Assembly (NCBI RefSeq): GCF_030717955.1
Contig: NZ_JAUZVY010000001.1
Coordinates: 186,001 to 250,000 of the forward strand
DNA length: 64,000 bases
Direction of reading: 5' to 3'
DNA from: Alkalimonas delamerensis
Lineage (GTDB): Bacteria; Pseudomonadota; Gammaproteobacteria; Enterobacterales; Alteromonadaceae
The position numbers and the translations under genes were made by a program. Below the pieces are notes generated by a model. It was not told the origin of the DNA and did not search any database. It worked only from the letters and a program-made list of their open reading frames with translations. This document shows, in pieces, positions 33,998 to 42,448 of the stretch (positions are counted from its first letter, which is position 1; the number at the start of each line of letters is the position of its first letter).

Positions 33998-35866
33998 ATG
34001 TTTCGACAATTCAGTATCAAGCAGCGTTTGTTGGCCAATGGCCTGGCGCTTGTTATGGCCATGTTGGTGATGCTTGGTTTGCTGTTTTATCAAAGCAGCC
34101 AATTGACCAGTCTGGCGCAGGCGCAGGAAACGGTTCAACGGTTGAACACCGATGTGTTGATGTTCCGCCGGCATGAAAAAGATTTCTTGTTGCGATTCGA
34201 ATTGCGTTATCTGGAACGGATGCAGCAGCACTATGGGGCGATGCAACAACAAGCCGACTCATTGGATGCCTTGTTGCAACAGCATCGGATTGACCGTGGC
34301 CCTTTGCTTGAATTCCAACGCGATACTGAACGTTATCAGCAAAGTTTTACGGCGCTGGTGCGACAATACCAACAGATGGGTTTAACACCGGAGCAGGGGC
34401 TGCAAGGCGAGCTTCGCCATGCGGCTCAGCAGATAGAAAATCTACTGCAACAGCGTGGTGATGATCGTTTAATGGCGCAGCTGTTGCAACTGCGCCGGCA
34501 TGAAAAAGATTTTTTATTGCGCCGCGATGCCGATTACTACCAGCGCTTTGGCCAGACCTTTCAGCAAATGCAAGCTTTGATGCAGTCGTTGGATGCTGTT
34601 GAGCGCCAGCAAGTTCAGCGGTTGGCCGCAGACTACCAGCAAGCCTTTGCCAATCTGGTTTCGGCGTATCAGCAGGCTGGTCTTGATCAAAATTCAGGCT
34701 TGCAGGGCGAGATGCGCCGCGCCATTCATGCCACCGAGCAAAGCTTGCAGCAATTGTCGCAAGCGACCGGTCAGGCCATTGCCAGCTCGGTCTCTCAAAC
34801 GCAATGGTTGGCGCTTAGCTTCTTTGTGTTGGTATTGGGGGTGGTGTTGACTCTGGTCTTTATGACCAGCCGCAGTATTCTGCAGCCAATATTGGCAGTG
34901 TGCCAGACGGTTGGGCTGGTGCGGCAGGACAATGATTTTCGTCAGCGCATTCAGGTCGATGGTAAGGATGAAATGACGGCCCTGGCACAGGATGTGAATG
35001 GCATGATTGCGGACTTCCAGGATTTGGTCAACAACGTCAACCAGGCGCTGGATATGTTGGATACAGCTACCCAGCAACTGGCAAAATCGACCAATGAAAC
35101 CAGCGATGGCATGCAGTTGCAGCAGCAAGAGAGCGATATGGTAGCGACCGCGGTTACGGAAATGGGGGCGACCATCAATGAAATTGCTGGTAATACCGAA
35201 AGTACTGCCGATAAAGCCAGCACCACCAATGACAACGCCAAGCACGGTCAACAGGAGGTGGAAAAAACAGTCGCCGGCATCCAGCAATTGTCGACCGAAT
35301 TGCAGGATGCAACCCAGGTGGTGGAAGCGCTGGAGCAGGACAGTCAGACCATTGGCTCCGTGCTGGATGTGATCCGGGGCATTGCCGAGCAGACCAACTT
35401 GCTGGCGCTGAATGCAGCCATTGAAGCAGCCCGTGCCGGTGAGCAGGGCCGTGGCTTTGCGGTGGTGGCGGACGAGGTTCGAAACCTTGCGATGCGCACT
35501 CAGGAGTCCACCCGGCAAATTGAGCAAATCATCGGTGGTTTGCAGGGCCGTACCAAAGACATCGTTCAGGTGATGCTGCATTGCCGTGAACAGGGCTTAT
35601 CCAGTGCCGAGCAGGCGCAATTGGCCCGGCAGCTGCTGGAACAAATTACCGAAGATGTCAGCGGCATTATGGACATGACCACTCAGATAGCTGCGGCCAT
35701 CGAAGAGCAAAGTCAGGTGGCAGCAGAAGTGAACCAAAATGTGGTGAAAATTCGCGATATTTCGGTGCAGTCCTATCAGCATGCTCAGCACAATGCAGAA
35801 ATCAGCGAAGAAGTTGCCATGCAGGCGGCCCGTTTGCATCAGACGGTGGATCGCTTTAAAGCCTGA
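33998..35866 (+). CDS. Chemoreceptor with a helical bimodular (HBM) sensor domain
   Basis: This 622-residue MCP has TM1 at about 12-32 and TM2 at about 265-290. Its periplasmic part carries the repeated HBM mark FRRHEKDFLLR and LRRHEKDFLLRR, one per module. In Pseudomonas McpS-type receptors HBM domains bind organic acids of the TCA cycle; the ligand here is inferred only. A HAMP domain and the signalling hairpin IAEQTNLLALNAAIEAARAG follow. GGAG precedes ATG 33998. Confidence 0.92.
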   Translation: MFRQFSIKQRLLANGLALVMAMLVMLGLLFYQSSQLTSLAQAQETVQRLNTDVLMFRRHEKDFLLRFELRYLERMQQHYGAMQQQADSLDALLQQHRIDRGPLLEFQRDTERYQQSFTALVRQYQQMGLTPEQGLQGELRHAAQQIENLLQQRGDDRLMAQLLQLRRHEKDFLLRRDADYYQRFGQTFQQMQALMQSLDAVERQQVQRLAADYQQAFANLVSAYQQAGLDQNSGLQGEMRRAIHATEQSLQQLSQATGQAIASSVSQTQWLALSFFVLVLGVVLTLVFMTSRSILQPILAVCQTVGLVRQDNDFRQRIQVDGKDEMTALAQDVNGMIADFQDLVNNVNQALDMLDTATQQLAKSTNETSDGMQLQQQESDMVATAVTEMGATINEIAGNTESTADKASTTNDNAKHGQQEVEKTVAGIQQLSTELQDATQVVEALEQDSQTIGSVLDVIRGIAEQTNLLALNAAIEAARAGEQGRGFAVVADEVRNLAMRTQESTRQIEQIIGGLQGRTKDIVQVMLHCREQGLSSAEQAQLARQLLEQITEDVSGIMDMTTQIAAAIEEQSQVAAEVNQNVVKIRDISVQSYQHAQHNAEISEEVAMQAARLHQTVDRFKA

Positions 35867-35867
35867 G

Positions 35868-35895
35868 TTGACAAATTCAGGGACAGCTCTATAGT
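35868..35895 (+). promoter_or_regulatory. Strong promoter of the periplasmic binding protein gene
   Basis: A consensus TTGACA (35868-35873) and TATAGT (35890-35895) are separated by 16 bp. The -35 starts just after the MCP stop codon, so the next gene has its own promoter. Confidence 0.65.
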
Positions 35896-35924
35896 CAAGT
35901 AGTTGAATATTTAGGGACAATGGA

Positions 35925-36629
35925 ATGCGACCAGGGCTGGTACTCTGTAGTTTATTGGCAGCTTGGGCCTTTGCTGAGCCACTTAAAGTTGTGACCTCAC
36001 CGATGGCACCCTACCAGATGCAGCAAAACGGTGAGGTCAGTGGCAGCAACACCCTTTGGGTGCGCCAGTTGCTGGAAGAGGCTGAACTAACCGCGGATTT
36101 TGCGCTCTACCCCTGGCCCAGGGCCTATCAATTGGCATCGTCTGAACCCAATGTGTTGATTTATGCGTTGGCTCGCACTCCAGATCGGGAAGCGATGTTT
36201 CATTGGGTGGCGCCGATAGCGAGTTTTGAGCACGCGCTGCTGGTGCGAGCCAGTCAGCGGTCGTCGTTGCAACAGCGCTTGCAGCAAGGCGATACCCTGG
36301 TGTTGGCTGTGCCGCGCGATCATGTGGCGCTGCGTTTTGTGCAGTATTTGCCAGAAGCGGAACAGCTCGATATTTTTTACACCGCCAGTACCGATGAAGC
36401 GATGCGGTTATTGCTGAATGGGCGGGTGGATGCGGTGCTGGAAAATCCACAGTTGACTTCCGCTTTGGTGGCCAGCCACCCGCAATCGGCCGATGCGGTG
36501 CAAGTGCTGCTGTCGATCCCCGCATCCAGATCCACCGCCTACCTGGCTGCCAGCAAAGCCACCGATGAGGCATTGATTCAACGCTTGCAACGAGCATTTC
36601 AGCGACTGCATGGAAAAGCCCCCGATTGA
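35925..36629 (+). CDS. Periplasmic substrate-binding protein, SBP family 3
   Basis: A signal peptide (about 1-17, ending WAFA) precedes a 234-residue protein of the bacterial extracellular solute-binding family 3 type. Marks are VVTSPMAPYQ at the mature N-terminus, LYPWPRAYQLA, and LLNGRVDAVLENPQL. No ABC permease genes adjoin, so it may be an orphan binding protein, perhaps feeding a sensor. The ligand cannot be told from sequence. Confidence 0.82.
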   Translation: MRPGLVLCSLLAAWAFAEPLKVVTSPMAPYQMQQNGEVSGSNTLWVRQLLEEAELTADFALYPWPRAYQLASSEPNVLIYALARTPDREAMFHWVAPIASFEHALLVRASQRSSLQQRLQQGDTLVLAVPRDHVALRFVQYLPEAEQLDIFYTASTDEAMRLLLNGRVDAVLENPQLTSALVASHPQSADAVQVLLSIPASRSTAYLAASKATDEALIQRLQRAFQRLHGKAPD

Positions 36630-36648
36630 GGGCGCCGCCAAATTCAGC

Positions 36649-37041
36649 TCACTTCGGCGCGTCGGCATCGAAAAAACGAATAGGGACCTGCTGTTGCTTC
36701 GCCTGGGCTTCCTTTAGACGTTGTTGATACTGCTGCCACAAGGCTTGCTGTTGGCTTGCCAGCTGGTGCAGGTAGTCAAAGTGGTAGATGCCGCTGCGGT
36801 GACCATCATCAAAATGAATGCAGACCCCATAGTGACCGCTTGGCTCCAGCTGGTGGATGCCAACCTGGGCTTTACCCTGCACCAGCACCGGCTTGCCATG
36901 CCCCCGTACCTCGGCTGAGGGCGAGTGTACCCGCAAAAACTCGGCCGACAGGCTGGCAGTGCTGCCGTCGGCAAAGTACAGTTCCAGCTGCTTGCTGCGC
37001 TTTCGGTAATGCAGCTTGGTCAGTTGGGGGCTGCTGCTCAT
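36649..37041 (-). CDS. DUF971 family protein
   Basis: This small cytoplasmic protein of 130 residues matches the DUF971 (gamma-butyrobetaine hydroxylase-like N-terminal) family. Family segments are LHYRKRSKQLELYFADGS, EFLRVHSPSAEVRGHG and GHYGVCIHFDDGHRSGIYH. Function is not established; the fold is also found fused to Mrp-type and oxygenase proteins. It begins 2 bp after hslU, a common arrangement that suggests shared transcription. Confidence 0.88.
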   Translation of the reverse strand: MSSSPQLTKLHYRKRSKQLELYFADGSTASLSAEFLRVHSPSAEVRGHGKPVLVQGKAQVGIHQLEPSGHYGVCIHFDDGHRSGIYHFDYLHQLASQQQALWQQYQQRLKEAQAKQQQVPIRFFDADAPK

Positions 37042-37043
37042 GG

Positions 37044-38372
37044 CTACAGGATAAAGCGGCTTAAGTCTTCATCCTGCACCAGGGCATCCAGGTGCTGATC
37101 GACATAAGCACCATCAACCACTACCGTCTGACCGGCATGATCGGCCGCTTCATACGAGATTTCATCCAGCAAACGCTCCATCACGGTGTACAAGCGACGG
37201 GCACCGATGTTTTCGGTCTTTTCATTGACATGAAAAGCTGCATCGGCCAGTTTACGAATGCCGTCTTTGGTAAACTCCAGCTTGACCCCTTCGGTCGCCA
37301 GCATGGCAATGCTTTGTTCGGTCAGTGAAGCCTTAGGCTCGGTCAATACCCGCTCAAAGTCATCGGCAGTGAGCGCCGATAGCTCGACCCGAATCGGCAA
37401 GCGGCCTTGCAGCTCAGGCACCAGATCCGATGGTTTGCTCATCTGAAAAGCGCCGGAAGCGATAAACAGAATGTGATCGGTTTTGATCATGCCATGCTTG
37501 GTGTTGACGGTGCAGCCTTCGATGAGCGGCAGCAGATCGCGCTGCACCCCTTCGCGGGAGACATCCGGCCCACCGGCATTTTCCCGCTTGCAGATTTTGT
37601 CGACTTCATCGAGAAAAACAATGCCGTTTTGCTCGACCAGTTCAACCGCTTGCAACTTTAACTCTTCCGGGTTGACCAGCCGGCTGGCTTCTTCTTCCGT
37701 TAACAGTTTAAAGGCATCTTTGATCTTAAGTTTGCGTTTTTTCTTGCGCTCGGTGCCGAGGTTTTGAAACATGCTTTGCAGCTGTGAGGTCATTTCCTCC
37801 ATGCCCGGTGGGGTCATGATCTCGATGCCCAGTTGAGGCTGCGCTATGTCAATCTCGATTTCTTTGTCGTCGAGCTGGCCTTCGCGCAGTTTTTTGCGAA
37901 ACACCTGGCGGGTGTTGCTGTCTTCTGCCGGCTTATCGTCTTGCCAGTTGTCACGGGCGCGTGGCAGCAGTGCATCCAGAATACGCTCTTCGGCGGCTTC
38001 TTCAGCCCGGTACTGGTTTTTGGCGATTTCCTGCTCGCGCAGCATCTTGACCGCACTGTCGGCCAGATCGCGGATAATGCTCTCGACATCCTTGCCGACA
38101 TAGCCCACCTCGGTGAATTTGGTGGCTTCTACTTTGATAAAAGGGGCATTGGCCAGCTTGGCCAGGCGGCGGGCAATTTCGGTTTTGCCGACACCGGTCG
38201 GGCCTATCATCAGAATATTTTTTGGCGTCACTTCCTGGCGCAGCGCTTCAGGCAGCTGCATCCGGCGCCAGCGGTTTCGCAGCGCAATGGCAACAGCGCG
38301 TTTGGCCTGATGCTGGCCTATGATGTGCCGATCCAGCTCGTGCACTATTTCTCTGGGGGTCATATCGGACAT
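37044..38372 (-). CDS. hslU: ATP-dependent protease ATPase subunit HslU
   Basis: HslU is the AAA+ unfoldase that feeds substrates into the HslV peptidase. Length is 442 residues. Walker A is GPTGVGKTEIARRL, the pore loop region is VEATKFTEVGYVGKDVES, Walker B is GIVFLDEVDKI, and the C-terminal tail EDLSRFIL that inserts into HslV is intact. It lies 12 bp after hslV. Confidence 0.98.
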   Translation of the reverse strand: MSDMTPREIVHELDRHIIGQHQAKRAVAIALRNRWRRMQLPEALRQEVTPKNILMIGPTGVGKTEIARRLAKLANAPFIKVEATKFTEVGYVGKDVESIIRDLADSAVKMLREQEIAKNQYRAEEAAEERILDALLPRARDNWQDDKPAEDSNTRQVFRKKLREGQLDDKEIEIDIAQPQLGIEIMTPPGMEEMTSQLQSMFQNLGTERKKKRKLKIKDAFKLLTEEEASRLVNPEELKLQAVELVEQNGIVFLDEVDKICKRENAGGPDVSREGVQRDLLPLIEGCTVNTKHGMIKTDHILFIASGAFQMSKPSDLVPELQGRLPIRVELSALTADDFERVLTEPKASLTEQSIAMLATEGVKLEFTKDGIRKLADAAFHVNEKTENIGARRLYTVMERLLDEISYEAADHAGQTVVVDGAYVDQHLDALVQDEDLSRFIL

Positions 38373-38384
38373 AAGGTAACCTGC

Positions 38385-38903
38385 TTATAGCTGTTCAATG
38401 GTGTGGTGCTGGTTGGTAAAGACGCAAATGTTGCCAGCGATGGTCAGACTTTTTTCCACAATATCATTCGCGGACAGTTCGGTATTTTCCAGCAAGGCGG
38501 TTGCGGCCGCCTGGGCAAAAGGGCCGCCGCTGCCAATGGCAATCAAGTCATGCTCGGGCTGAATCACATCGCCGTTGCCGGTGATGATCAACGAGCTGTT
38601 GGCATCGGCAACCGCCAGCAAGGCTTCGAGACGGCGCAGCATGCGATCGGTGCGCCAGTCTTTCGCCAGCTCGACGGCGGCGCGCATCAGGTGGCCCTGG
38701 TGCATCTCCAGTTTGGCTTCAAAGCGTTCAAACAGGGTAAAGGCGTCGGCGGTGCCGCCGGCAAAGCCAGCCAGCACTTTGTTTTGGTAAAGGCGGCGTA
38801 CTTTGCGGGCATTGCCTTTCATTACGGTATTGCCAAGCGAAACCTGGCCATCGCCGCCCAGTGCGACCTGGCCATTGCGGCGAACAGAAACGATGGTAGT
38901 CAT
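38385..38903 (-). CDS. hslV: ATP-dependent protease subunit HslV
   Basis: HslV is the threonine peptidase of the HslUV protease. The 172-residue product begins MTTIVSVRRNGQVALGGDGQ; Thr2 becomes the nucleophile after Met removal. Lys in KGNARKVRRLY and Gly-rich FAGGTADAFTLFE are typical. The start lies close to an unusual 5' leader hairpin and behind a heat-shock-like -35. Confidence 0.97.
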   Translation of the reverse strand: MTTIVSVRRNGQVALGGDGQVSLGNTVMKGNARKVRRLYQNKVLAGFAGGTADAFTLFERFEAKLEMHQGHLMRAAVELAKDWRTDRMLRRLEALLAVADANSSLIITGNGDVIQPEHDLIAIGSGGPFAQAAATALLENTELSANDIVEKSLTIAGNICVFTNQHHTIEQL

Positions 38904-38905
38904 GA

Positions 38906-38949
38906 GGAGCCCTTAGTGGCAGTTCAGATAACGGCTATCTGAGGGCTCC
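38906..38949 (-). other. Nested inverted repeat in the hslV leader
   Basis: Outer arms GGAGCCCT (38906-38913 on plus: GGAGCCCT; partner AGGGCTCC at 38942-38949) form an 8-bp perfect stem, with an inner CAGATA-TATCTG stem (38925-38930 with 38936-38941). In the mRNA the outer stem includes the AAGGG that would serve as ribosome binding site for hslV. It could act as a translation or stability element, as has been described for a leader stem in E. coli hslVU. Confidence 0.5.
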
Positions 38950-38965
38950 ATGCTTGCTTTTCAAG
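38937..38965 (-). promoter_or_regulatory. Possible sigma-32 promoter of hslVU
   Basis: A perfect CTTGAAA (minus strand, 38959-38965) matches the sigma-32 -35. The -10 region CCCTCAGAT, 13 bp away, matches CCCCAT-T poorly. Heat-shock control of hslVU is well known, which supports the site. Confidence 0.38.
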
Positions 38966-38973
38966 GGTGCTTG

Positions 38974-39504
38974 CTAGTTCCAGTTCCAGATTTGGCAACT
39001 GTTGATGCCGTTGCGGCGCAAGCGGTTGCGATCGGCTTCGGCCTGACGACGACTGTCGTAAGGGCCTAACACCACCCGGTACCAGACGCCGTTGCTGCCT
39101 TCGGTGCGGCGAATGCTGGATGAAAAACCGGCAAACGCAATTTGTGCCCGCATCGCATCGGCTTGCTCTTCGCTGCGAAACGAAGCGCACTGCATCTGAA
39201 AGGGGCCGCGCGACTCAAGCTCCCGTACTTCCACCGCCACTTCACGGTTTTCCAACTCACGAATGTATTGAAACGGCTCTTCGGTCGGTCGCTCTGGCAA
39301 GGGATCTTTTTCCACTTCAACCACCGGGGCAGCTGGTGTACTAACCGGCTCTTGCTGGTTGATGGTCCACAAAAACCAGCCAAACAGCAGCATCAAGCCT
39401 GCCGTCACCGACAGCAACAACCAGGGAAACGGCGCTTTGGCCGGCGCTTTTTTGCGAGGCTTGGCTTTTGGGCGGGCGGTTTTTACATAATCACGTCGTG
39501 GCAT
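38974..39504 (-). CDS. ftsN: Cell division protein FtsN-like, SPOR domain
   Basis: A bitopic membrane protein of 176 residues. A short basic cytoplasmic tail (MPRRDYVKTARPKAK) precedes one helix (about 29-48), an acidic/proline-rich linker and a C-terminal SPOR domain (about 98-176; FQMQCASFRSEEQADAMRAQ then VWYRVVLGPYDSRRQAEADR). SPOR domains bind denuded peptidoglycan at the septum. It is much shorter than E. coli FtsN (319) but the ftsN-hslV-hslU order supports the name. Confidence 0.87.
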   Translation of the reverse strand: MPRRDYVKTARPKAKPRKKAPAKAPFPWLLLSVTAGLMLLFGWFLWTINQQEPVSTPAAPVVEVEKDPLPERPTEEPFQYIRELENREVAVEVRELESRGPFQMQCASFRSEEQADAMRAQIAFAGFSSSIRRTEGSNGVWYRVVLGPYDSRRQAEADRNRLRRNGINSCQIWNWN

Positions 39505-39611
39505 GAGCGCCGGGACCTCCTACAGCAATTCAGCCGCCATTCTAGCGGTTTAAGAGGCAACAGTGCAATCGACAACCTTACAACAGCTCAGCCAATAAGC
39601 TAAGCCTATGA

Positions 39612-39630
39612 AAGAACCGCTAAAGGTTCA
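39612..39630 (-). terminator. Weak hairpin at the tal stop codon
   Basis: GAACC and GGTTC pair around GCTAAA, overlapping the tal stop on the minus strand and followed by CTTTC. It is short and has a weak T run. Confidence 0.25.
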
Positions 39631-41217
39631 AAACGTATTGAGGCTGTCTGTGGTTGCTTCATCAAATAATGTCATCAAGGGTCTTACTTGATCCGGATCC
39701 GCCAATGCGGCTGCAAGGTTGGCAATGTCTTCAGCCAGCGGGCGATCCTTTTGCAAAGGCGCTGCAAAGTCGCGAACCCAGCCGCAGAGCGTTTGCGAGG
39801 CATGGCTAAGCACTTCGCGGTTTTTTAACTCGGCGCCCTGCGCCAGGATAAGAGCTTCAATTGCTAAGATCTGATAGAGCTGGGTTAAACTAATGCTGGC
39901 ACGCCTAGCTGCGATGGTGCCTAAGGGGACTATATCCTGGTTGTCGGCATTGGTTGGGATCGACTGGATGGAAGCAGGCATGGCCTGGCTACGAAGCTCC
40001 GCGACCAATGATGTAGCGCAGACTTGGGCTCCCATAAAGCCACTATGCAAACCGGTATCCTGTGGTTGCATAAAGGCAGGTAAGCCTTTATTTTTCAACG
40101 GGTCGGTAATACGTGCAATCCGACGTTCGCTGTAAAGTGCCATTTGGATCAGGGCATTGTTCAGGTGGTCACTGGCAAAAGCCAAGTGTTGGCCAAAGAA
40201 GTTGCCGCCATGCAGTACCAGTTGTTCATCCACCAGCAGCAGCGGGTTATCAGTCACTGAGCCGATTTCAATACGCACTGTACTGGCATGCTGACTGACT
40301 ACGTCCAGCACGGCTCCTAACGCCTGTGGTGCACAGCGCAAGGTATAAGAATCCTGTAGCAGTGGACGGTTTTGCGCGATATCCTCTGACATTTCCGCCA
40401 GTCGTTCGGGGGTTGCTTGCCAGGGCGTTAACGCCTGACTACTGGCCGATAGCGACCAGAGCCAGCGGTGCAGTTGTTGCTGACCAGGGTGAGGCCTTAG
40501 TTTACCAATGGCTGGATGAAAGGCTTCACGATGACCTGTCAACAGCTCTGAGTAGAGCAACACCAGCAAGGTGCTCAGCTTCACGGCTCGCTCTGCAGCG
40601 GTAGCGTTTAAAGCTGCAATACCAGCGGTTGCTGAGGTGCCATTAACTAAGGCAATGGCATCTTTGCCATGCAATACCAGTGGTTGCCAACCGAGCTGCT
40701 GATGTGCTGTGGCACTCTCTATCCAGGAGCCGCCATTGATACTGACACGGCCGCCGCCACTGAGTGCACGTGCCAAATGCGCCAGTGGGGTTAAATCGCC
40801 GCTGGCGCCGACTGTTCCTTGCGACGGTATCTCAGGCACGACATCTGCCGTTAGCCAGGCTTGCATGCGTTGCAGCAATGCGGGGTTAGCCCCCGAGTGA
40901 CCAAGCGCCAGGCTGGCGATACGGGCGACCATCATGGCGCGGACATGCTGGCGCGCCAGCGGTTTACCTACACCACTGCAAAGATGGTACACCAGGTTTT
41001 GTTGCAACTGTGCCGACTGCCTTGGGTCCACCTCCGTGGTTGCTAAGGGGCCATAGCCTGTGGTGACACCATAAATACGCTGGCGTTTGGTGATGCCATC
41101 CAGCAGAAACTGATGTGCTTCAGACACTGTTTGTTGTTGTGCCTCAGACAAAACCAAGGTTTGGCGGCCAAGAGCAATGGCCTCAATGGCTTCAAGCGTG
41201 AACTGCTCATCGTGCAT
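39628..41217 (-). CDS. tal: Tyrosine ammonia-lyase for the PYP chromophore
   Basis: This MIO-containing lyase of 529 residues belongs to the HAL/PAL/TAL family. It should convert tyrosine to p-coumarate, the chromophore precursor of PYP. The MIO triad is Ala138-Ser139-Gly140 in GTVGASGDLTPLAHL, with gate tyrosine motifs RIYGVTTGYG. The selectivity dipeptide is His78-Leu79 in VYHLCSGVG, the tyrosine type; HutH in this window has Ser-His there. It is last in pyp-pcl-tal, 22 bp after pcl, with AAGGA before ATG 41217. Histidine lyase activity is the alternative, but motif and context both favour tyrosine. Confidence 0.93.
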   Translation of the reverse strand: MHDEQFTLEAIEAIALGRQTLVLSEAQQQTVSEAHQFLLDGITKRQRIYGVTTGYGPLATTEVDPRQSAQLQQNLVYHLCSGVGKPLARQHVRAMMVARIASLALGHSGANPALLQRMQAWLTADVVPEIPSQGTVGASGDLTPLAHLARALSGGGRVSINGGSWIESATAHQQLGWQPLVLHGKDAIALVNGTSATAGIAALNATAAERAVKLSTLLVLLYSELLTGHREAFHPAIGKLRPHPGQQQLHRWLWSLSASSQALTPWQATPERLAEMSEDIAQNRPLLQDSYTLRCAPQALGAVLDVVSQHASTVRIEIGSVTDNPLLLVDEQLVLHGGNFFGQHLAFASDHLNNALIQMALYSERRIARITDPLKNKGLPAFMQPQDTGLHSGFMGAQVCATSLVAELRSQAMPASIQSIPTNADNQDIVPLGTIAARRASISLTQLYQILAIEALILAQGAELKNREVLSHASQTLCGWVRDFAAPLQKDRPLAEDIANLAAALADPDQVRPLMTLFDEATTDSLNTF

Positions 41218-41239
41218 AGCATTTTTTCCTTGGCAACCG

Positions 41240-42367
41240 CTACCAGTCTATCCGCTTACCGATAACATTGGTTGGGATGACGTCACCATAAGTGATGCTA
41301 ATGGGGCGTTCTGGCGCTGGCCAGAGTGCGATCGTGTTGGCGATATCATGCTTAGCAGTTGCATGATCGCCTGCCGGGACGACAAAGGCTTTCAAGCGTC
41401 TTTTCGCATTGAGCCCTGTGGGACGTATTTCGCAGTCCTGTACGCTACTTAACGCTCGTAAACGACTGGCAATATAGCTTGGGCTGACATTGACGCCAGC
41501 AATGCTGATGGTGTCATCCAGCCTCCCTTGCAGCTCAAAAGCGCATTCGTTGAGCCAGTGCAGCTGATCCATCAATGGGGTCATGGTACTATCCCCCCGA
41601 CGTTGAATATGCTGGTTGTCAAAACGCTGCCAGTGCGACAGTAGCTGATAGTTTGATTCAGGCCGCCAGCGCGTAGCGACACCGCCCGTTTCTGTACTGC
41701 CGTAAATATCTAGCAAACCAATCAATCCCTGTTGCAGCAAGCTGGCTACAGTGGCGTCGCTGAGTGGTGCAGTAGAGCTAACGCCAAGTATCTGTGCCGG
41801 CCAGGCTTTGCCCGTTCGTGCCAGATAGTCCCAGCGAGGTGGCACAGTCACTAGCAGATCACCACTTAGCACTTCAGGTAAAGTTTGGTTGCCATAAATC
41901 CGTGGCACTTTGGCGTAGGCGGGCAATGCTACCGCCAGCATAAAGCCGTACAGGTGATGCAGTGGCAGCCAGCTCACAACACGCTGGATAGGCTGCTTTG
42001 CTGTCAGTCGCTCAGCCAATGCAGCGGCTTCCGTTTCAATCTGCCGCCAGGTGTGAACGTGAGGGGTTGGAGAGCCAGTGCTGCCAGAGGTTCTGAAAGT
42101 AAGCCCCGAAGTTTCGCTAATGGCTGCTGCTATCAATGCTGCCCATTCATCCAGGCTTTTGGTCATCAACAACCGATCTTCTGCCCCGGTTTCATGCAAA
42201 CGGAAAAACTCGTTGACGCAGCTGGCAAGATGCAGCCGCTCCAATGAATCGAGCTCCGATGGCTGTTGCCCATCGGGGATGGGCGCTCCACGGTACGCGC
42301 TCAACTCTGCCCGTACAAAATCGTTTAAAACAGCTTTACAGTCTGTGATGGTGAGCCAGCTTGGCAT
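41240..42367 (-). CDS. pcl: p-Coumarate:CoA ligase for PYP maturation
   Basis: This ANL-superfamily adenylating enzyme of 375 residues is much shorter than plant 4-coumarate:CoA ligases (about 540), as expected for PYP-associated ligases. Motifs: P-loop TSGSTGSPTPHVHTW, YGSTETGG, hinge-type FELQGRLDD and a C-terminal lysine in NVIGKRIDW. The P-loop lacks the usual lysine after SGSTGxP. It should form p-coumaroyl-CoA, the donor that loads PYP. ATG 42367 has AAGGA at ideal spacing; ATG 42385 lacks one. It lies between pyp and tal. Confidence 0.92.
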   Translation of the reverse strand: MPSWLTITDCKAVLNDFVRAELSAYRGAPIPDGQQPSELDSLERLHLASCVNEFFRLHETGAEDRLLMTKSLDEWAALIAAAISETSGLTFRTSGSTGSPTPHVHTWRQIETEAAALAERLTAKQPIQRVVSWLPLHHLYGFMLAVALPAYAKVPRIYGNQTLPEVLSGDLLVTVPPRWDYLARTGKAWPAQILGVSSTAPLSDATVASLLQQGLIGLLDIYGSTETGGVATRWRPESNYQLLSHWQRFDNQHIQRRGDSTMTPLMDQLHWLNECAFELQGRLDDTISIAGVNVSPSYIASRLRALSSVQDCEIRPTGLNAKRRLKAFVVPAGDHATAKHDIANTIALWPAPERPISITYGDVIPTNVIGKRIDW

Positions 42368-42409
42368 CGCAGATCCTTGATGCATGCAAGAGGGGTAAGG
42401 CGAAGTCTG

Positions 42410-42437
42410 GCTGCTAACCGGTAGCCAGGTCAGCAGC
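42410..42437 (-). other. Intercistronic hairpin between pyp and pcl
   Basis: In the mRNA a 10-bp stem (GCTGCTGACC with GGTTAGCAGC, one G-T pair) closes an 8-base loop in the 81-bp pyp-pcl gap. No T run follows, so it is more like a processing or stability element than a full terminator. It could let PYP accumulate above the two enzymes. Confidence 0.55.
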
Positions 42438-42448
42438 TTTGAGTTGAT

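Noticed and set aside
39628..41217. A second copy of hutH
   Set aside because: The selectivity dipeptide is His-Leu, not Ser-His, and the gene is in an operon with pyp and pcl, so tyrosine ammonia-lyase is the better call.
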